A program made the position numbers and the translations under genes. A stretch of DNA of 64,000 nt from Streptomyces lucensis JCM 4490 (GTDB taxonomy: Bacteria > Actinomycetota > Actinomycetes > Streptomycetales > Streptomycetaceae), in assembly GCF_014650035.1 (NCBI RefSeq), contig NZ_BMUE01000011.1, positions 186,001 to 250,000 on the forward strand, written 5' to 3'. Below are positions 33,104-41,686 of the stretch, in pieces (position 1 is the stretch's first letter; every line of letters starts with the position of its first letter). The notes beneath the pieces were generated by a model. That model had not been told where the DNA came from. It searched no databases and saw only the letters and a program-made list of their open reading frames with translations.

Positions 33104-34717
33104 GTGACGCAGAGTGGACAGGGCGAGGAGCCCTCGGCGCGGCCCGCGCGCGAAGGCATCGTGCTGCCCTCCGACGGAGGCGAGCCCCTGTTGCCGGGCA
33201 TGACGGCACCCGCCCCGGCCCCGGCCGCCCCGGCGGGCGGGCAGGCATGGAACGGTTCCTGGGGCCCCGAGCAGCAGGCCCCCCGGCCCGGCCAGGGCTG
33301 GCCTCCGGCGACGGCCCAGCAGTGGGGCACGCCGGACGCCCGGCCCCCGGCCGCCGCGAACCCCGGCCCGATGCCGCCGGAGGGCGCCCCGGCGCAGTCG
33401 TACGGCGGCCCACAGCCCTCCTACGGCCCCGGTGACCAGCAGCCGCACCACGGCGGGCAGCCCGCGTACGGCGCGCCCGACCCGTACCGGCAGAACCCGC
33501 AGCATCCGCAGAACCCGCAGCAGTACGCCGCGCCCACCGGGCCGCTGCCCCCCGCGTACCCGGCGGCGAGCGCCCCCCTGCCCCCGACGGCCGACGGCGC
33601 GACGCAGTACATTCCGCCGGTCCAGGGCGGCCCCGAGGGCGCGACGCAGTACATTCCGCCGGTCCAGGCCGGCCCCGAGGGTGCGACCCAGTACATTCCG
33701 CCGGTCCAGGCCGACTCCGCCGACGGCGCCACGCAGTACATCCCCCCGGTGCCGGCCGGCGCGCTGCCCCCGGAGTCCGCCGGCGAGGAGACGCGGTACC
33801 TCGGCCGCACGCCGCAGCAGGCGGCGCCCGCGCACCCCGACGCGGAGGCCACGCAGTACATACCGCCCTACGCCGCCCAGGCCGACGGCGCCGACCGGCA
33901 GCCGCCCGCCGAGTTCGACAGCCTCTTCCGCGGCGGACCCGCGGGCGGAGAGGGCCCGGCCGGGTCCACCCAGCAGCTCCCGCGCGTGCCGGACGCCCAC
34001 CCCGGCCCGGCGCAGTCGTCGTACGGCGAGCGCCATTCGTACGACGACCACCGGTCGTACGACGCGCACGACGGCGGCGGGCGGCGCAGCGGGCGTTCCC
34101 GGGTGCCGCTGATCGCCGCCATCGGGATCGGCATCGTCGTGATCGGCGTGGGCGCCGGTGCGCTGCTCGGCGGCGGGGGCGACAAGGACTCGGGCGGCGA
34201 CGACAAGACGGTCGCCGCCGCGTCCCCCACCACCCAGGACTCCGCCTCGCCCTCCGCCGATCCCGCCCGGCAGCAGGCGGTCGCGCTGGACAAGCTGCTC
34301 GCGGACAGCGGCAGCAGCCGTGCCTCGGTGATCCAGGCGGTGACCGACGTCAGGCGGTGCGCCAACCTCGACCAGGCGGCCTCCAACCTGCGCGGCGCGG
34401 CCAAGCAGCGCGGCCAGCTGGTCACCCGGCTCGGCAAGCTGTCCGTGGACAGGCTGCCGAACAGCGGTGATCTCACCACCGCCCTGACCAAGGCCTGGCA
34501 GGCCTCCGCGGCGGCCGACAACCACTACGCGGCCTGGGCCGACCAGACCAAGGGCCGCAAGGGCTGCCACAAGGGTCAGGCCCGCGGCACCGGCCAGACC
34601 CAGGCCGGCGACCGGGAGAGCGGCACCGCCAGCGCGCAGAAGGTGAAGGCGGCCGCGCTGTGGAACTCGATCGCGACGAAGTACGGCCTGACCCAGCGCC
34701 AGCCCACCCAGCTCTGA
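33104..34717 (+). CDS. Pro/Gln-rich single-pass membrane protein with TQYIPP repeats
   Basis: 537 residues. The first 320 or so are low complexity, rich in Pro, Gly and Gln, with five TQYIPP motifs between about residues 167 and 253. One membrane helix follows (VPLIAAIGIGIVVIGVGAG, about residues 332-352), then an extracellular domain of about 150 residues (VTDVRRCANLDQAASNL, KGRKGCHKGQ) with two conserved-looking cysteines. GTG 33104 has TAGTAGGAGTCCC upstream. The long N-terminal tail is cytoplasmic and resembles a phospho- or scaffold tail. Function is unknown. Confidence 0.85.
   Translation: MTQSGQGEEPSARPAREGIVLPSDGGEPLLPGMTAPAPAPAAPAGGQAWNGSWGPEQQAPRPGQGWPPATAQQWGTPDARPPAAANPGPMPPEGAPAQSYGGPQPSYGPGDQQPHHGGQPAYGAPDPYRQNPQHPQNPQQYAAPTGPLPPAYPAASAPLPPTADGATQYIPPVQGGPEGATQYIPPVQAGPEGATQYIPPVQADSADGATQYIPPVPAGALPPESAGEETRYLGRTPQQAAPAHPDAEATQYIPPYAAQADGADRQPPAEFDSLFRGGPAGGEGPAGSTQQLPRVPDAHPGPAQSSYGERHSYDDHRSYDAHDGGGRRSGRSRVPLIAAIGIGIVVIGVGAGALLGGGGDKDSGGDDKTVAAASPTTQDSASPSADPARQQAVALDKLLADSGSSRASVIQAVTDVRRCANLDQAASNLRGAAKQRGQLVTRLGKLSVDRLPNSGDLTTALTKAWQASAAADNHYAAWADQTKGRKGCHKGQARGTGQTQAGDRESGTASAQKVKAAALWNSIATKYGLTQRQPTQL
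33601..33757. repeat. 42-bp in-frame tandem repeat encoding TQYIPPVQxGPEGA
   Basis: Copies begin at 33601, 33643, 33685 and 33730 (the last offset by 45). A fifth diverged copy of the motif is near 33850. They lie within the N-terminal tail of the membrane protein. Confidence 0.85.
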
Positions 34718-34723
34718 CGCGTC

Positions 34724-34753
34724 CCGCACGGCCGGGCCCGCCCGGCCGTGCGG
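34724..34753. terminator. bidirectional hairpin terminator
   Basis: CCGCACGGCCGGGC (34724-34737) and its inverse 34740-34753 are separated by two bases. It fills the 37-bp gap between the convergent membrane protein and binding-protein genes. Confidence 0.8.
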
Positions 34754-34754
34754 C

Positions 34755-36083
34755 TCACTGCACGTCCGCGCTCTGCAGTGTCCTCGTCATGTCGGCGGTC
34801 TCGCCGCCGCCGACGTCCTCGCGGGCCGCGACCAGCTTGCCGTCCCGGACCACCTGCAGTGTCACGTCCGCGTTGACCAGCCGCGGCAGGCCGATCCCGG
34901 CGAGCTTGCTCTCGTAGGGCCAGTGCAGGGTCGGGGTGAGGCCGCCGGTGGAGACGCGCAGGTCGTCGTCGAGCGCGCGCCGCACGGTGTCCGCGCTCAC
35001 TTCGCGGCCGCCGAGTTTCTCCAGGGCCGCCTTGAGCACGGTGTAGGCGATCCAGGTGGTCTGCACCCCGGCGTCGGCGGGGTCGATGCTGTTGTCGCCG
35101 AAGGCCTCCCGGTTGATCACCTTCTTCATCGGGTCCCAGCGCGCGTCGGACGCCGGCGGGTACCAGCCGGTGATGTACGCCCCCTCGTAGGGGCCGGACG
35201 CCCCGCCCGTGGCGTTGATCACGGTCTGGTCGACGCTGCCGAGCACGGTCGCGGTGCGGACCTCGGGGAAGTCCTCGCGGGCCCGCCGGAAGGAGTCCAT
35301 GAAGGTGGTGGTGCGGTCGCCGAGCGCGGGCACCACACAGCCCTTCTTCCGCACGTCCTTGGTGGCGTAGCGCAGCGCCTGCTCGGCCTGGCCGCCGTAC
35401 TCGGTGGCGTCCTCGGCGGCGAGCTGGTCGCCCGCGCTCGCGTGTCGGCCCGCCTTGAGCCCGGAGTCGAGCACGAGGGGCTGGACGTCTCCCGCGATGC
35501 TGTCGGGGCGGACCAGGGCGACGTTGCCGCAGGTGCCGGCGAGGGCCTTGCCCAGACCGGCCAGGAGGGCGGACTGGCCGCCGTTGACCGGGTAGGACAT
35601 GGTGCCGGTGAACTCGTCGTTGGTGACGCCGTAGCCCCCGATGTAGGGGATGCCGGCGCCTTCCAGCGGGGCGAGGAAGGAGTCGCCGAACTGGCTGTAG
35701 GAGCCGACGACCGCCACCACGTCCTCGGCCGCCGCGCGCCTGGCGCACTTGGCGGCGCCGACGCTGTCGTTGTGGTCGTTGCAGGTCAGGACCTCGAGTC
35801 GGCGGCCGTCGATGCCGCCGCGGGAGTTGATCCACCGGGCGTAGGCTCGGGCCATGGCGGGCATGCCGGGCTTGTTGGTGGCGTCGGTGCCCTGGGGCGC
35901 CCAGGTCATGACCTTGATCGGACCGTCCCCGGAGCCCCCCGTGGCACCGGGGATGGCCCCGCATCCGGTGGCGAACGACGCACACAGGGCCAGGGCGCCC
36001 GCGGTCAGGGCGGTGCCTTTGCCGGGCTGCGTGAAGGAGGAGAGGAAGGTGCTGCGGAAGCGTCGCCTGCCGGTCATGCACAC
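34755..36083 (-). CDS. branched-chain-type substrate-binding lipoprotein (periplasmic-binding fold)
   Basis: 442 residues. An N-terminal hydrophobic stretch ends LALCASFATGCG, where Cys is the probable lipidation site. The mature part is a LivJ/LivK-like type 1 binding protein (GAKCARRAAAEDVVAVVGSYSQFG, AGIPYIGGYGVTNDEF, VQTTWIAYTVLKAALEKLGG). Such proteins bind amino acids, urea or similar small ligands at the outer membrane face. No permease or ATPase genes adjoin it, so it may serve as a receptor or share a remote transporter. GTG 36083 is seven bases after GGGGGA; ATG 36077 is a weaker choice. Confidence 0.85.
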   Translation of the reverse strand: MCMTGRRRFRSTFLSSFTQPGKGTALTAGALALCASFATGCGAIPGATGGSGDGPIKVMTWAPQGTDATNKPGMPAMARAYARWINSRGGIDGRRLEVLTCNDHNDSVGAAKCARRAAAEDVVAVVGSYSQFGDSFLAPLEGAGIPYIGGYGVTNDEFTGTMSYPVNGGQSALLAGLGKALAGTCGNVALVRPDSIAGDVQPLVLDSGLKAGRHASAGDQLAAEDATEYGGQAEQALRYATKDVRKKGCVVPALGDRTTTFMDSFRRAREDFPEVRTATVLGSVDQTVINATGGASGPYEGAYITGWYPPASDARWDPMKKVINREAFGDNSIDPADAGVQTTWIAYTVLKAALEKLGGREVSADTVRRALDDDLRVSTGGLTPTLHWPYESKLAGIGLPRLVNADVTLQVVRDGKLVAAREDVGGGETADMTRTLQSADVQ

Positions 36084-36194
36084 GCACGATTCCCCCACAT
36101 CACTAACCCAGGAGTGACCATTGGTCAACGAACGGTGACATCGAGGTGAATTGGAGGGGCCGGTGAAACCGGTGTGGCGAGGAACGTACGATCG

Positions 36195-36695
36195 ATGACC
36201 GTGCAAGGTACGGAGAACTCTTCCCGTCGTGGCCGTCGCTCCTCCACCATGGGCGGCATGCCCCTGAACGACATGCCGTGGTGGCGCTGGCGCAGCAACG
36301 TGCGCTCGGCGCTGCACATGCTCTCCGACCCGGTGTTCCAGCGGGACGTCTGGCTGGCCGGCGTCGACGGGTACGGCGACGTCACCGACGCCGTGTACCG
36401 GCTGGTGGAGGACACCTGGCTGGACAACTGGTCGGCGGAGAAGTACGTCGGCACGATATTCCGGGACTCCCAGGAGGCGGCGCTCGTCGACACCGCCGTC
36501 CTGCGCGTGCTGCGGATCATGCACCAGGTCGGCCCCGACGCCCCGGTCGACGCGTACCTCGACCACCAGGGGTGGCCGGAGGCGGTGCGGGCGGCACGCG
36601 ACGCTCACGTCCGGATGTCGGTGAGCGACGGCGAGGACCCGGAGGCCGCACCGAAGACCCTCGAAGTGCTGAGGATCCTCACGCGGACCGCTTAG
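36195..36695 (+). CDS. conserved Streptomyces hypothetical protein (SCO4402-like)
   Basis: 166 residues, no signal peptide or membrane helix. Recognisable stretches are DMPWWRWRSNVRSALHML and DPVFQRDVWLAGVDG. It appears to be a family restricted to streptomycetes and relatives; I associate it with the SCO4402 family name, from memory. ATG 36195 is placed ten bases after GAGGAA; GTG 36174 is in frame upstream. It lies between the binding protein and purU. No function can be given. Confidence 0.75.
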   Translation: MTVQGTENSSRRGRRSSTMGGMPLNDMPWWRWRSNVRSALHMLSDPVFQRDVWLAGVDGYGDVTDAVYRLVEDTWLDNWSAEKYVGTIFRDSQEAALVDTAVLRVLRIMHQVGPDAPVDAYLDHQGWPEAVRAARDAHVRMSVSDGEDPEAAPKTLEVLRILTRTA

Positions 36696-36758
36696 CCGGC
36701 CGGTCCGCGTGGCGGACGGCCGCCCCCGGGGCGGGACCGGTATGGGACGCTGTAGGGC

Positions 36759-37637
36759 ATGAATGAGCAGTCTGCTGCCGCCGCACCGGCCGATCAGTAC
36801 GTCCTGACGCTGTCCTGCCCGGACAAGCAGGGAATCGTGCACGCCGTGTCCAGCTATCTCTTCATGACCGGCTGCAACATCGCCGACAGCCAGCAGTTCG
36901 GCGACCGCGACACGGGCCTGTTCTTCATGCGCGTCCACTTCTCGGCCGAGACCCCGGTGACCGTGGACAAGCTGCGGGCGAGCTTCGCCGCGATCGGCGA
37001 CTCTTTCCACATGGACTGGCAGATCCACCGGGCCGACGAGAAGATGCGCATCCTGCTGATGGTCAGCAAGTTCGGGCACTGCCTGAACGACCTGCTGTTC
37101 CGGGCCCGGATCGGCGCGCTGCCCGTGGAGATCGCGGGCGTCGTCTCCAACCACACTGAGTTCGAGGAGCTGGTGGGCTCCTACAACATTCCCTTCCACC
37201 ACATTCCGGTGACGAAGGACACCAAGGCCGAGGGCGAGGCGAAGCTGCTGCAGATCGTGCGCGAGGAGAAGGTCGAACTGGTCATCCTCGCCCGCTACAT
37301 GCAGGTCCTCTCGGACGACCTGTGCAAGCAGCTCAGCGGCCGCATCATCAACATCCACCACTCGTTCCTGCCGAGCTTCAAGGGCGCGAAGCCGTACCAC
37401 CAGGCGCACGCGCGGGGTGTGAAGCTGATCGGCGCGACGGCGCACTACGTCACCGCGGACCTGGACGAGGGGCCGATCATCGAGCAGGAGGTCGAGCGCG
37501 TCGGCCACGACGTGACCCCGGACCAGCTGGTCGCCCTCGGCCGTGACGTGGAGTGCCAGGCGCTGGCGCGGGCGGTGAAGTGGCACGCGGAGCGGCGCAT
37601 CCTGCTCAACGGCCGGCGCACGGTCGTCTTCGCCTGA
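36759..37637 (+). CDS. purU: formyltetrahydrofolate deformylase
   Basis: 292 residues. N-terminal ACT domain (VLTLSCPDKQGIVHAVSSYL) and C-terminal formyltransferase domain with IINIHHSFLPSFKGAKPYHQA and TADLDEGPIIEQ, giving the Asn-His-Asp catalytic set. It hydrolyses 10-formyl-THF to THF and formate, balancing one-carbon units. The ACT domain probably senses glycine or methionine. It is monocistronic; its 3' side carries a 44-bp tandem repeat. Confidence 0.95.
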   Translation: MNEQSAAAAPADQYVLTLSCPDKQGIVHAVSSYLFMTGCNIADSQQFGDRDTGLFFMRVHFSAETPVTVDKLRASFAAIGDSFHMDWQIHRADEKMRILLMVSKFGHCLNDLLFRARIGALPVEIAGVVSNHTEFEELVGSYNIPFHHIPVTKDTKAEGEAKLLQIVREEKVELVILARYMQVLSDDLCKQLSGRIINIHHSFLPSFKGAKPYHQAHARGVKLIGATAHYVTADLDEGPIIEQEVERVGHDVTPDQLVALGRDVECQALARAVKWHAERRILLNGRRTVVFA

Positions 37638-37690
37638 GGCCCCCGGGCCGCGCGGCGGGGGGCCGGCCACGGAGGCCCGGCCCCCGTCCC

Positions 37691-37822
37691 GTCCCGCCCC
37701 GGCGCGGGAGCCGCCCCACGGAGGCGCGGTGACCGTCCCGCCCCGGCGCGGGAGCCGCCCCACGGAGGCGCGGTGACCGTCCCGCCCCGGCGCGGGAGCC
37801 GCCCCGCCGAGGCCCGGCGACC
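37691..37822. repeat. three tandem 44-bp repeats
   Basis: Units start at 37691, 37735 and 37779. The first two are almost identical, the third is diverged at its end. Each unit contains GGCGCGGGAGCCGCC, able to form a short hairpin. They lie between the convergent purU and anti-sigma genes and could work as a terminator array. Confidence 0.85.
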
Positions 37823-37857
37823 GTCCCCCCAACGGCGCAGCCGCGGCGCAGGGGCCG

Positions 37858-39216
37858 TCACATCCGGCTCAGGCCCGCCGCCGCGAACAGCACGTCCCTG
37901 ATCGCCTCGCGATCGCCGACCTGCCCGGCCGCCGCCTCCTGAGGGGGCACGTGACCGGCGGCCAGTCTGCAGAACTCCACCCCGTCCAGGGCGACATGGG
38001 CCACCTCGAAGTCCGCCGACCCCACCGCCGCGGGCGAGTCCAGCGGGATCAGCCACTGCCCTCCGCCCGCGCCCTCGATCTCCAGCCGCAGGCTGCGCCC
38101 CGGCGCACCCGCGGGCACGAGGTGCGGGGTGCGCCCCGGGGCGGAGAGCCCCGCCCGCCGCCGCTCGGCGAGCGCGAGCGGCAGCATCCGGGCCGCCAGG
38201 TCGATCATCCGGTTCAGGTGGCGTGGCGCGGGCGGCTCATAGGGGTAGGCGACCGCCTCCGCGATGTCCTCGGCATGCACCCAGCACTCGAAGGCGCGGT
38301 CCAGCATCGCGTCCCGCAAGGGCAGTTCGAAGTCGCCGTACGACACCGCGAGGCCGCCCGAGTGGCTGCCCGTGAAGGACACCGACCGCACCAGGCTGTG
38401 GCTCTGGTCCCGCCAGGGCGCCTGCACCGAACGGGTGGGCGGGAAGTGGGAGGCCCGCCAGTACGCCTCGGTGCGCCCGGCCGGGCCCACCGCGTCCTTC
38501 CCCGCCGCCTCGGCGACCCCGGCCAGCAGGTCCTCCAGGCCGAGCGCCGCCGCGATCAGCCCGTCCACCGACATCAGGTGCGCGATCACCCCGGCGACGG
38601 TCGTACGGCGGGTCGCCGGCGCGTCGGCCTCGAACCAGCGCAGCCGCACCGGCGCGTGCCACTCCGCGTCCCCGAAGTCCTGCAGCAGCGCGTCCAGTCG
38701 CGCGGTCTCGGCGTCGTACGGCGCCGCCCACCCGGGTACCGGGATGCGCGGCGGCCGGCGGTCCAGGCAGCTCTCCAGGACGCGGTCGCGCAGGGCCGGG
38801 TCCAGGTCGAGGCTCTCCGGCCGGCGCAGCAGTCCGACCGCCTCGCGCAGCCGGCGGGCCTCGTCGGCGCCGCCGCCGCAGGTGCCCAGGTGGTCCTCGA
38901 CGGCGACCGTCTCGTCCGCCGAGCAGGCGGCCAGGGCCCAGGCGCCGAGGAGCGACTTCAGGACATCGTGGGGCAGGTCGAGCGGCACGGGTGCGAGGTC
39001 CCCCGGGTCGGCGAGGTCCGGCAGCGGTAGCCCGCCGTCCTCCACGGAGGCGCGGGGCATCGGTATGCGCGGGGACCGGCCGGGACCGGACCCGTGCGGC
39101 ACGTCCCCCGCACCCCGTGCCCCGTGACCCTGTGCCCCGTGATCCCCTGCCCCGGGCCGCCGGCCCTCGCGGTCGTCGTGCGCCTCGTGCGCCCCGGACT
39201 CCTCCGCCCCGCTCAC
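37858..39216 (-). CDS. anti-sigma factor with C-terminal mycothiol maleylpyruvate-isomerase-like domain
   Basis: 452 residues. The first 75 residues are disordered. A zinc-finger anti-sigma region follows near residue 80-120 (LKSLLGAWALAACS, VEDHLGTCGGGA): the His and first Cys of HxxxCxxC are present but the second Cys is Gly. The C-terminal half is a DinB/MDMPI domain (VAGVIAHLMSVDGLIAAALG, ECWVHAEDIAEAV) of the kind used by mycothiol-dependent enzymes. It starts at GTG 39216, overlapping the sigma gene stop (GTGA), so the two are translated together. The likely role is to hold the ECF-like sigma factor at rest. Confidence 0.8.
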   Translation of the reverse strand: MSGAEESGAHEAHDDREGRRPGAGDHGAQGHGARGAGDVPHGSGPGRSPRIPMPRASVEDGGLPLPDLADPGDLAPVPLDLPHDVLKSLLGAWALAACSADETVAVEDHLGTCGGGADEARRLREAVGLLRRPESLDLDPALRDRVLESCLDRRPPRIPVPGWAAPYDAETARLDALLQDFGDAEWHAPVRLRWFEADAPATRRTTVAGVIAHLMSVDGLIAAALGLEDLLAGVAEAAGKDAVGPAGRTEAYWRASHFPPTRSVQAPWRDQSHSLVRSVSFTGSHSGGLAVSYGDFELPLRDAMLDRAFECWVHAEDIAEAVAYPYEPPAPRHLNRMIDLAARMLPLALAERRRAGLSAPGRTPHLVPAGAPGRSLRLEIEGAGGGQWLIPLDSPAAVGSADFEVAHVALDGVEFCRLAAGHVPPQEAAAGQVGDREAIRDVLFAAAGLSRM

Positions 39217-39785
39217 ACCGCACCCCCGTACCCGGGAGGTGTTCCGGTGTCGTGGGCGGTGGAGAGCAGTTGCAGGCCCAGGCGGAGCCGGCGGCGGGCC
39301 TCGTCCTCGGTGACGCCGAGGTCGGTGGCGGTCTGGCGGTAGTCCCGGCGCTGGAAGTAGGCCAGTTCCAGCGCCGCGCGCAGCGGAGCGGGCATGGAGT
39401 GGACGATGTAGTCGGCGCGGGCGGCTGCCGAGGCGCGGCTCACCTTGCGCTCCAGGTCCTCCGTGGCCCGCTCGCTCCGCCGGGGGAGTGCGGCGGTCTC
39501 GCTGTCGCGCAGCCGCTGCACGGCCAGGCGGTGGACCACCGCGGCGACCCAGGACCGCAGGTTGCCCTGCTTCGGGTCGTAGGTCTCGGGGTGTTCCCAG
39601 ATGTGCGCGAAGACCTCGCGGGTGACGGTGTCGGCGGCCGCCTCCTCACCGAGGACGCGGTGGGCGAGGCTGTGCACGAGCGAGGCGAACCTGTCGTACA
39701 GCTCGCCGAGCGCCGCCGCCTCGCCGCGGGCGAGCCGCTGCTGCATCCGGCGGTCCCAGCGGGGCGGTACGTCCTTGTCGGCCAT
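39213..39785 (-). CDS. ECF-like RNA polymerase sigma factor
   Basis: 190 residues. Sigma region 2 spans about residues 25-95 (YDRFASLVHSLAHRVLG, VFAHIWEHPETYDPKQGN LRSWV) and region 4 lies near 135-180 (LRAALELAYFQRRDYRQ, LGVTEDEARRRLRLGLQLL). It recruits RNA polymerase to a stress or developmental regulon. ATG 39785 is chosen as the start of the conserved protein. It is released presumably from the coupled anti-sigma partner. Divergent from the STAS gene. Confidence 0.88.
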   Translation of the reverse strand: MADKDVPPRWDRRMQQRLARGEAAALGELYDRFASLVHSLAHRVLGEEAAADTVTREVFAHIWEHPETYDPKQGNLRSWVAAVVHRLAVQRLRDSETAALPRRSERATEDLERKVSRASAAARADYIVHSMPAPLRAALELAYFQRRDYRQTATDLGVTEDEARRRLRLGLQLLSTAHDTGTPPGYGGAV

Positions 39786-40130
39786 GCGGTCCCCTCCCCT
39801 CGCCCGTGTCCCGGCCCGTCCAGCGTGTCGGTGCCGCCCTCTCGAATGTAGTCGGCACGCCCGACGGTGCACGCCCCTTCGTGTCAATGTGCGCCCCCTT
39901 GAGCGCCGCAGGTGATAGTGCCCTCTTCACACATCCTTCACTCGGAACGCGCATATCCGCGATCGAACAGGATCGATAGTGACCGAAACATGTTCCTTCC
40001 TGACTACCCCCCGTTTGTCGCATCACGTTTCAGGGAACGGCCGCTGGGCAGCTGCGCGGAAAGAAACGTAGGAACTGCTTCCGTTTCCGGGTGGTTCCGG
40101 CGGTTCCGGCGGACCGGCGAGCGGAGGGGC
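39786..40130. other. divergent promoter region between sigma and STAS genes
   Basis: No gene. GC content drops near 39930-40030. It must contain promoters in both directions; the SigR-like candidate at 40071-40096 is one. A short inverted repeat (GATCGA around 39960-39977) lies mid-way. Confidence 0.55.
40071..40096 (+). promoter_or_regulatory. candidate SigR-type promoter
   Basis: GGAAC (40071-40075), 18 bases, GTT (40094-40096) fits the GGAAT-N18-GTT pattern of the disulfide-stress sigma factor SigR. The ATG of the STAS gene is about 35 bp downstream. Single matches to such a short pattern occur by chance. Confidence 0.35.
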
Positions 40131-40511
40131 ATGGCCGTGGCATTCAAGGTGACCGGCGCGGAGCGAGACGGGTGGGCCGTGCTCCAGGTGTCCGGTGAAC
40201 TGGATCTGTTGACCTCGCCGATGCTGCGGCAACGGGTCCACGACGCCGTCGCCGAGGGGCACCACAGCCTCGTCGTGGACCTCTCCGACGTCTTCTTCTG
40301 CGACTCCAGCGGGGTCGGCGTCCTCGTCGCCGCGCGCCGGCTGATCCGCTCCTGCCAGGGCCGGCTGCGGCTGATCCTGCCGGACCGGGGGGCCGAGGAC
40401 GGCTCGCACGTCAACCGGGTCCTGGGCGCGCTCGGCGTCCGCCGCCTCTTCGACGTGCGGCCCGACGTCGACTCCGCGACCACGGACGAGGCGGACCCGC
40501 TCTCGGCCTGA
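40131..40511 (+). CDS. STAS-domain anti-sigma factor antagonist
   Basis: 126 residues, one STAS domain. The phosphorylatable serine region is DSSGVGVLV, with S59/S60 in the RsbV/SpoIIAA/BldG position. When unphosphorylated it binds an RsbW-like kinase and frees a sigma factor. ATG 40131 follows GGAGGGG closely. A GHKL-type anti-sigma ATPase at 41687 is a possible partner, though an EF-hand gene lies between. Confidence 0.88.
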   Translation: MAVAFKVTGAERDGWAVLQVSGELDLLTSPMLRQRVHDAVAEGHHSLVVDLSDVFFCDSSGVGVLVAARRLIRSCQGRLRLILPDRGAEDGSHVNRVLGALGVRRLFDVRPDVDSATTDEADPLSA

Positions 40512-40666
40512 GCGATACAGGTGCCCGTGCGACAAAGCCATACCGGTGTCGCAGAATTCCCCCGGTCTTGGCACAACCGACGTTTTCCCGGCACCTTCCC
40601 GCCGCCCGCGACGTACGCTCCCTGCCGGATCAACCCCCACGTCAACGGAAGGCGGCCCGAACAGAC

Positions 40667-41179
40667 ATGGTCAGCACCGAGTACGAGCGCAGGATCGCCG
40701 CCCGGTTCGCCACCTTCGACCAGGACGGCAACGGGTACATCGACCGCGCGGACTTCAGTGCGGCGGCCAAGGCGCTGCTCGCCGAGTTCGCCGTGACCGC
40801 GCGCTCCGACAAGGGCCAGGCCCTGTACGCCGGCGCGGAGGCCTTCTGGCAGGGCATGGCCGGCATCGCGGACCGGGACGGCGACCAGCGCATCACCCGC
40901 GAGGAGTTCGTCACCGGCGCCGTCAAGCGCCTGCGCGACACCCCCGACCGCTTCGCCGAGATCGCCCGTCCCTTCCTGCACGCGGCCCTGGCCGTCGCCG
41001 ACACGGACGGGGACGGCCGCGTCACGACCGCCGACACCGCCCGCGTCCTCCAGGTGCTCCACGTACCGGACGCGACCGCCCGGGAGGTGGCCGCCGCTCT
41101 CGACACCGACGGCGACGGCGTGCTCGGCGAGGCCGAGATCGTCCCGGCGGTCGCGCGGTACTTCACGGTGCCGGAGTAG
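40667..41179 (+). CDS. EF-hand calcium-binding protein (calerythrin-like)
   Basis: 170 residues with four EF-hand loops at 18-29, 69-80, 112-123 and 146-157 (DQDGNGYIDRAD, DRDGDQRITREE, DTDGDGRVTTAD, DTDGDGVLGEAE). Length and layout match calerythrin and the Cab proteins of Streptomyces, which buffer calcium and affect aerial growth. All four loops keep the Asp/Gly positions, so all may bind Ca2+. No signal peptide. Start ATG 40667 has a distant GGAAGG. Confidence 0.92.
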   Translation: MVSTEYERRIAARFATFDQDGNGYIDRADFSAAAKALLAEFAVTARSDKGQALYAGAEAFWQGMAGIADRDGDQRITREEFVTGAVKRLRDTPDRFAEIARPFLHAALAVADTDGDGRVTTADTARVLQVLHVPDATAREVAAALDTDGDGVLGEAEIVPAVARYFTVPE

Positions 41180-41686
41180 CGAAAGTCGTGGCCCACGATG
41201 TTGCGGATCGTGGCGTACGGCGGTCACGGAGCGTTGATACCGGGTTGTGGGCCTCGCGGGACTCGTCACGACCCGGAGTCGGGTGTCCGCTCCGGTACCT
41301 TGGGTGGGATGCGAGTGGCTGCGAGCACGAACCGTGCCGGTGATGCCCCTGGGGCGGCGCCGGTTCGTGCGGTGCGCGCCGCTGTCCGCACGGCGATCGG
41401 GGCCTCGGCCCCCGCCTGTTCGACTCCCCGGCACGAGCGTCGCACAGTATGCACCGCGCGTACTCCTTCGCGTTGGAATATGCCCGAAGCGCTTGTTGGG
41501 GTGACTGTACGTCAACCAAGCTGTCTCGTAAGGGAATCACGTTCCGTAACCCATGCTCTGGCCGTTGTCCTGGTCATGCAGAAAATGGCTACGATCGTGG
41601 CCCTCGCCGTACCAGCCGCCGCGGCCTCGGCCGTGACGTCCGGATGGCGTCGGGTCATGTGTCCGCCGGTTCGGATGGTGTGAGCG
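41180..41686. other. 507-bp gene-free region
   Basis: Open frames here have poor codon character and no family resemblance. The section near 41460-41600 is AT-rich for this genome. TTGTCC (41565-41570) and TACGAT (41590-41595), 19 bp apart, form a possible promoter for the anti-sigma ATPase gene. Confidence 0.5.

Noticed and set aside
33601..33757. CRISPR-like repeat-spacer array
   Set aside because: The repeats are in frame, contiguous and encode the TQYIPP motif; no unique spacers.
41198..41683. 161-codon frame in the gap between the EF-hand and anti-sigma genes
   Set aside because: No ribosome site, atypical codon use and no recognisable domain; more likely non-coding promoter region.
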